From assembly GCF_016082275.1 (NCBI RefSeq), contig NZ_MOWM01000004.1, forward strand, positions 62,001 to 126,000: DNA of 64,000 bases. Reading direction: 5' to 3'. The notes beneath the pieces were generated by a model that was not told the origin of the DNA, made no database searches, and saw only the letters and a program-made list of their open reading frames with translations. The DNA comes from Variovorax sp. E3. GTDB lineage: Bacteria; Pseudomonadota; Gammaproteobacteria; Burkholderiales; Burkholderiaceae_C. Position 1 is the first letter of the stretch. The number at the start of each line of letters is the position of its first letter. The position numbers and the translations under genes are program-made. Of this stretch, positions 60,506 through 64,000 are shown in pieces.

Positions 60506-60937
60506 ATGCTGGAAATCATGGGCCTGGTGCCACGGCCCGACGCCTTCACCCGCGAGGCGCTCGAGCAGCTCGGCAGGCACGACCTCGGGCCCACGCAGGT
60601 GCTGTGCTTTTCGGGCCGGCCCGTGGCGCAGGTCGACAGTTATGTGGGCGCGCGGCTCGTCGATCTGCTCGATGCCTGCGGCCTGTCGGAGCGGCCGCGC
60701 TCTGAGCTCAAGCGCTGCGTCGTCGTGGCGCGCGGCAACGACGGCTACCAGGCCGTCTTCAGCTGGAACGAGCTCTACAACAGCAGCATCGGCCAGAAGG
60801 TGCTGGTGCTGTACGAGAAAAACGGCAAGGCGCTCGATGCGCACCTGGGCGCGATCTGCCTGATCTCGGCCAACGACGCGCGCCTGGGGCCGCGCCACCT
60901 GCGGGGCTTGTCGCAGGTGGCGGTGCGGATGCTCTGA
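60506..60937 (+). CDS. Small molybdopterin-binding-like (sulfite-oxidase fold-like) protein
   Basis: A 143-residue soluble protein starting 14 bases after the DUF2325 gene. LVDLLDACGLSERPRSELKR, CVVVARGNDGYQAVFSWNEL, KVLVLYEKNGKALDAHLGAI and HLRGLSQVAVRML follow the order of the short oxidoreductase molybdopterin-binding-like domain, but the Cys ligand of true sulfite oxidases is not apparent (one Cys at the start of the CVVVARG strand). It is likely co-transcribed with the DUF2325 protein and may bind a pterin or act as a partner. Confidence 0.68.
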   Translation: MLEIMGLVPRPDAFTREALEQLGRHDLGPTQVLCFSGRPVAQVDSYVGARLVDLLDACGLSERPRSELKRCVVVARGNDGYQAVFSWNELYNSSIGQKVLVLYEKNGKALDAHLGAICLISANDARLGPRHLRGLSQVAVRML

Positions 60938-60952
60938 GGCCGGCGCCCGCCC

Positions 60953-62391
60953 TCAGGCAGCGGCCTTCGGCGCGAAGCCCAGCACGGCCTTGACTTCGAG
61001 GAACTCGCCGAAGGCGTGGTCGCCCCATTCGCGCCCGTTGCCCGACTGCTTGAAGCCGCCGAAGGGCGCGCTCAGGTCCAGCGGCACGCTGTTGATGTTC
61101 ACCTGCCCGGCGCGCAGCCGCGAGGCCACCTTGCGCGTGGCCTCCGGGTCGGTGCCCGAGACGTACGCGGCCAGGCCGTAGGGCGTGTCGTTGCCGATAG
61201 CCACGGCCTCGTCGACCGTGTCGTAGCCCAGGATCGCCAGCACGGGGCCGAAGATCTCTTCGCGCGCCACCGTCATCTGGTTGTTCACGTTGCCCAGCAC
61301 CGTGGGCTTGACGTAGTAGCCGGTCTCCAGCCCCGCCGGCTTGCCCGGGCCGCCGGCCACCACGGTGGCGCCTTCCTCGATGCCCTTGTGGATCAGCGTC
61401 TGGATCTTGTCCCACTGCGCGGCCGAGACCACCGGGCCGAGCGCGGCGCCGCTGCTGACCGGGTCGCCCACGGTCGTGGCTTCGGCCGCCGCCTTCGCAA
61501 TGGCCAGTGCTTCGGCCATGCGCGCGTTGGGCACCAGCATGCGCGTGGGCGCGTTGCACGACTGGCCGGAGTTGCCCATCACGCCGCGCACGCCGGCCGT
61601 GACCGCGTGCGCGAAGTCGGCGTCTTCCAGGATGATGTTGGGCGACTTGCCGCCCAGCTCCTGGTGCACCCGCTTCACCGTGGGCGCCGCGTTGCGCGCC
61701 ACCTCGATGCCCGCGCGCGTGGAGCCGGTGAACGACACCATGTCGACTTCGGGGTGGCTGGAGAGCGCCGCGCCCACCGTCGGCCCGTCGCCGTTGACGA
61801 GGTTGAACACCCCCGCCGGCACCTGGGCCGCGTCCATGATCTCGGTCCAGACCACCGCCGAGAAGGGCGCGATCTCCGAGGGCTTGAGCACCATGGTGCA
61901 GCCCACGGCCAGCGCCGGCGCCACCTTGCAGGAGATCTGGTTGACCGGCCAGTTCCACGGCGTGATGAAGGCGCACACGCCGATCGGCTCCTTGACCAGC
62001 AGCGTGCTGCCGCGCGCTTCGCTGAACCTGTAGTTCTTGAGCACTTCGAGCGCCGTCTGCAGGTGGGCCAGGCCCATGGCGGCCTGCGCGTCGCGGGCCA
62101 GCGCGGCCGGCGCGCCCATTTCCTCGGTGATGGCGGCGGCCATGTCGGCATAGCGCTTCTTGTACTCGGCCAGCACGCGTTCGAGCAGCGCGATGCGCTC
62201 CTGCACGCTGGTCTGCGAGTAGCTGGCGAAGGCTGTGCGCGCGGCCTTCACCGCGCGGTCGACATCGGCGGCCGTGCCCATCGAGATGCGGCCGGCCGAC
62301 TTCTCGGTGGCCGGATTGATCACGTCGATGCTTCGGGGCTGGGCCGGTCGACCCATTGGCCGTCGATGTAGAACTTCAGCTGGTCGCGCAT
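60953..62391 (-). CDS. NAD(P)-dependent aldehyde dehydrogenase (one frame break)
   Basis: MRDQLKFYIDGQWVDRPSP starts at 62391 behind AGGAG; a one-base loss in the C run near 62335 shifts the frame, after which SIDVINPATEK and the full ALDH body follow: FITPWNWPVNQISCK, FTGSTRAGIEVAR, catalytic Glu in HQELGGKSPNI, catalytic Cys in GNSGQSCNAPTRM, and EIFGPVLAI. Restored length about 480 residues. It oxidises an aldehyde to an acid; the substrate is unknown. Its stop lies 16 bases from the convergent molybdopterin-like gene. Confidence 0.9.
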
Positions 62392-62594
62392 GTCTGTCGT
62401 CTCCTGTTCGGGGCGAGGGTTCGCCGGGGTTGCGTTGTGCTTCAAAGAATACATCGCACATTCCGGATATGGGGCGAACGGCGCGGGTGTTCCATTTCGG
62501 GACAACGCGTTCAAACAGGGCCGCATTCGCACCCTTCATTTTTCGGCCGCGCTGCCGATAGTCTTCTATCGATACAACAAGACAGAGGATCAGC

Positions 62595-62969
62595 ATGACC
62601 ACAGTCATCAGCGCCACGGGCGCCGCGGCAGGCGGCAGCAGCAGCGACGGCGGGAGCGCGATCGCGAAGATCCAGCGCCAGATCACCGCGACCCAGAAGC
62701 AGATCAACGACACGCAGGGCCTGTTGGTCAGCGCGCCCGACGCGGACACGCGCAAGCTGCTCCAGCAGCAATTGCAGGCGCTGGCGGCGCAGCTCGTCAT
62801 GCTGCAACAGCAGATGAGCGTGGCGAACGCGGCCGAGATCCAGAAGAGCGCCGCGGCGTCGATCGAGAAGGCGGCTTCCGCGACGAAAACGAGCCGGGCC
62901 AAGTCGGGCGGCCTGCGCACCAACGCGAACGGCGTGCCGATCGGCGGTGTGATCGACGTCGAGGCCTGA
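62595..62969 (+). CDS. FlxA-like small coiled-coil protein
   Basis: A 124-residue protein. An N-terminal Ala/Gly/Ser-rich stretch is followed by a coiled-coil hairpin (IQRQITATQKQINDTQGLLV, LQQQLQALAAQLVMLQQQMS) and a basic Gly-rich end. The pattern fits the FlxA-like family (PF14282). No signal peptide; function unknown. It is divergent from the aldehyde dehydrogenase gene. Confidence 0.72.
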   Translation: MTTVISATGAAAGGSSSDGGSAIAKIQRQITATQKQINDTQGLLVSAPDADTRKLLQQQLQALAAQLVMLQQQMSVANAAEIQKSAAASIEKAASATKTSRAKSGGLRTNANGVPIGGVIDVEA

Positions 62970-63010
62970 GCCGCCACCGCGCCGGCGCGGCCTACGCCGC
63001 CTACGCCGCG

Positions 63011-63556
63011 CTAGCCTTCGCGCTCCGGCCAGCGGTGCCGCGTGCCGCCTGAGCGGCGGTCGGCTTTTTCCATCACCACGCCCTGCGCGCTCAGTTCGTT
63101 GCCGCGCTGCTCCAGGTGCTGCAGGCACTGCAGAAAAATCTCCAGGTGCGCGGGTGCGATGCCTTCGAGCAGTTCGACGTTGAGCCCCGCGATGCGCGGG
63201 AACAGCTTGCCGAACAGCTGCTCGCCCGACGCGCTCAGGCGCACGTGCACTTCGCGCCGGTCTTCGGAATCCTGGCGGCGCGTCACCAGTTTCTTGTCGA
63301 CCAGGCTGCGCAGCCCGCGCGAGGTGCGCACGCGGTCCAGGTGCAGGTGCTCGGCCAGCGCCGACGAGGTCATTTCGCCCGATTGCGCGAGCGTGGCGAT
63401 CATTCCCCACTCGCGCCGCGTGATGCCGAAACCGCCCTCGACCATGCGCGTGGCCATGCCGCTGCTGGTGCGCATCGCGCGCGACAACCGGTACAGCAAC
63501 AGGTCGTCGAGAGAGCGGGGCGCGCGCAGTGCGCCGGCGTCGGGAAAGGCTTGCAT
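63011..63556 (-). CDS. MarR-family transcriptional regulator
   Basis: A 181-residue winged-helix protein: LDDLLLYRLSRAMRTSSGMA, FGITRREWGMIATLAQSGEM, TSSALAEHLHLDRVRTSRGL and the wing DSEDRREVHVRLSASGEQLF. Divergent from the Bug-protein gene that starts at 63699, which may be under its control together with genes beyond the window. Confidence 0.92.
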   Translation of the reverse strand: MQAFPDAGALRAPRSLDDLLLYRLSRAMRTSSGMATRMVEGGFGITRREWGMIATLAQSGEMTSSALAEHLHLDRVRTSRGLRSLVDKKLVTRRQDSEDRREVHVRLSASGEQLFGKLFPRIAGLNVELLEGIAPAHLEIFLQCLQHLEQRGNELSAQGVVMEKADRRSGGTRHRWPEREG

Positions 63557-63698
63557 ACGGATGGATTAACGCCGGCGGACGGTGTGGTTCGCCGGCCTCG
63601 GAAAGCGGGTGATGGATTAGATCAACTGTTTGTTGCCTGCGTATAAACCGCTTACAAATTTGCACAGGCACCGGGCCGCAGCGGCTCGCAGGAACCCG

Positions 63699-64000
63699 AT
63701 GGTCGCATTCTTTTCCCGGCGCAAGCTCATGACGTGGAGCCTCGCGCTCGCCGCCTGCGCTCCCGTTGCTCACGCCCAACCGCAGCAGAGCCTGGACGGC
63801 CCGCTCACGCTGGTGGTCGGCTACGCGGCGGGCGGCACCACCGACCGCATCGCGCGGCTGCTCGCCGAACGGCTGGGCCCCAAGCTCGGCGTGGCGGTGA
63901 CGGTCGAGAACAAGCCCGGCGAAGGCGGACGGCTGGCGGCCAAGGAGGTCAAGCGCACGCCGGCCGGACAGAACGTGCTGATGCTCGGCAACCCCGCCGT
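63699..64000 (+). CDS. Bug/TctC-family periplasmic binding protein (3' partial)
   Basis: ATG at 63699 gives MVAFFSRRKLMTWSLALAAC and a signal peptide ending VAHAQ, followed by the family start GPLTLVVGYAAGGTTDRIAR and VTVENKPGEGGRLAAKEVKR. The gene runs off the window end after ~100 codons. Confidence 0.88.
   Translation, partial: MVAFFSRRKLMTWSLALAACAPVAHAQPQQSLDGPLTLVVGYAAGGTTDRIARLLAERLGPKLGVAVTVENKPGEGGRLAAKEVKRTPAGQNVLMLGNPA

Overview
The window is GC-rich chromosomal DNA from a beta-proteobacterium, most likely a Comamonadaceae member close to Variovorax. That placement is inferred from gene content rather than a database hit: three Bug/TctC-type periplasmic binding proteins, a Gram-negative porin of the Burkholderiales type, LysR/IclR/MarR regulators beside catabolic genes, and overall codon bias. 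No rRNA, no intact tRNA and no CRISPR array is visible.

Layout. 1-12.2 kb holds a winged-helix/NB-ARC regulator, a LysR/SDR divergent pair, a secreted two-gene unit, an acyltransferase, a catalase and a Tat-exported hydrolase. 12.3-13.5 kb is a relic of a mobile element: an IS5-type transposase fragment abutting a truncated tyrosine integrase, followed by a tRNA-Ser-like 3' end and a terminator. 13.6-18.5 kb has a repeat-containing lipoprotein, a response regulator/hybrid histidine kinase pair and a GYF-domain membrane protein. 18.5-23.7 kb is an operon for a 2-oxoacid:ferredoxin oxidoreductase with a GltD-like partner and a CBS protein. 26-39 kb is catabolic: porin and panE; a tartrate-dehydratase operon reading right; and an opposing operon (aminotransferase, Bug protein, LigI-like lactonase, SnoaL-like protein, flavin reductase, cupin, IclR) reading left, with acetolactate synthase upstream.

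39.7-53.8 kb is the most striking part. It is one leftward run: FecI-type sigma factor, FecR, TonB-dependent receptor with STN domain, MFS transporter, beta-lactamase-fold peptidase (MlrB/D-aminopeptidase type), MlrC-like metallopeptidase fused to an alpha/beta hydrolase, DSD1-type PLP enzyme, ExbB, two ExbDs and TonB. A free-standing STN protein is divergent from it. The set reads as a complete uptake-and-degradation system, plausibly for a peptide containing D-amino acids. 53.8-64 kb holds a CHAP amidase, an ankyrin protein, a secreted MsrB with its CcdA/thioredoxin electron donor, a LysR-HTH/nitroreductase fusion divergent from a DUF2325 protein and a small molybdopterin-fold-like protein, an aldehyde dehydrogenase, an FlxA-like protein, MarR and the start of another Bug protein.

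A caution for every user of this annotation: I count 26 reading-frame breaks in 22 otherwise well-conserved genes. Twenty-four of them are repaired by restoring exactly one base, mostly a G or C. I read this as single-base deletions in the assembly, not gene decay, and therefore list these genes as CDS over their full span and state where each frame breaks.
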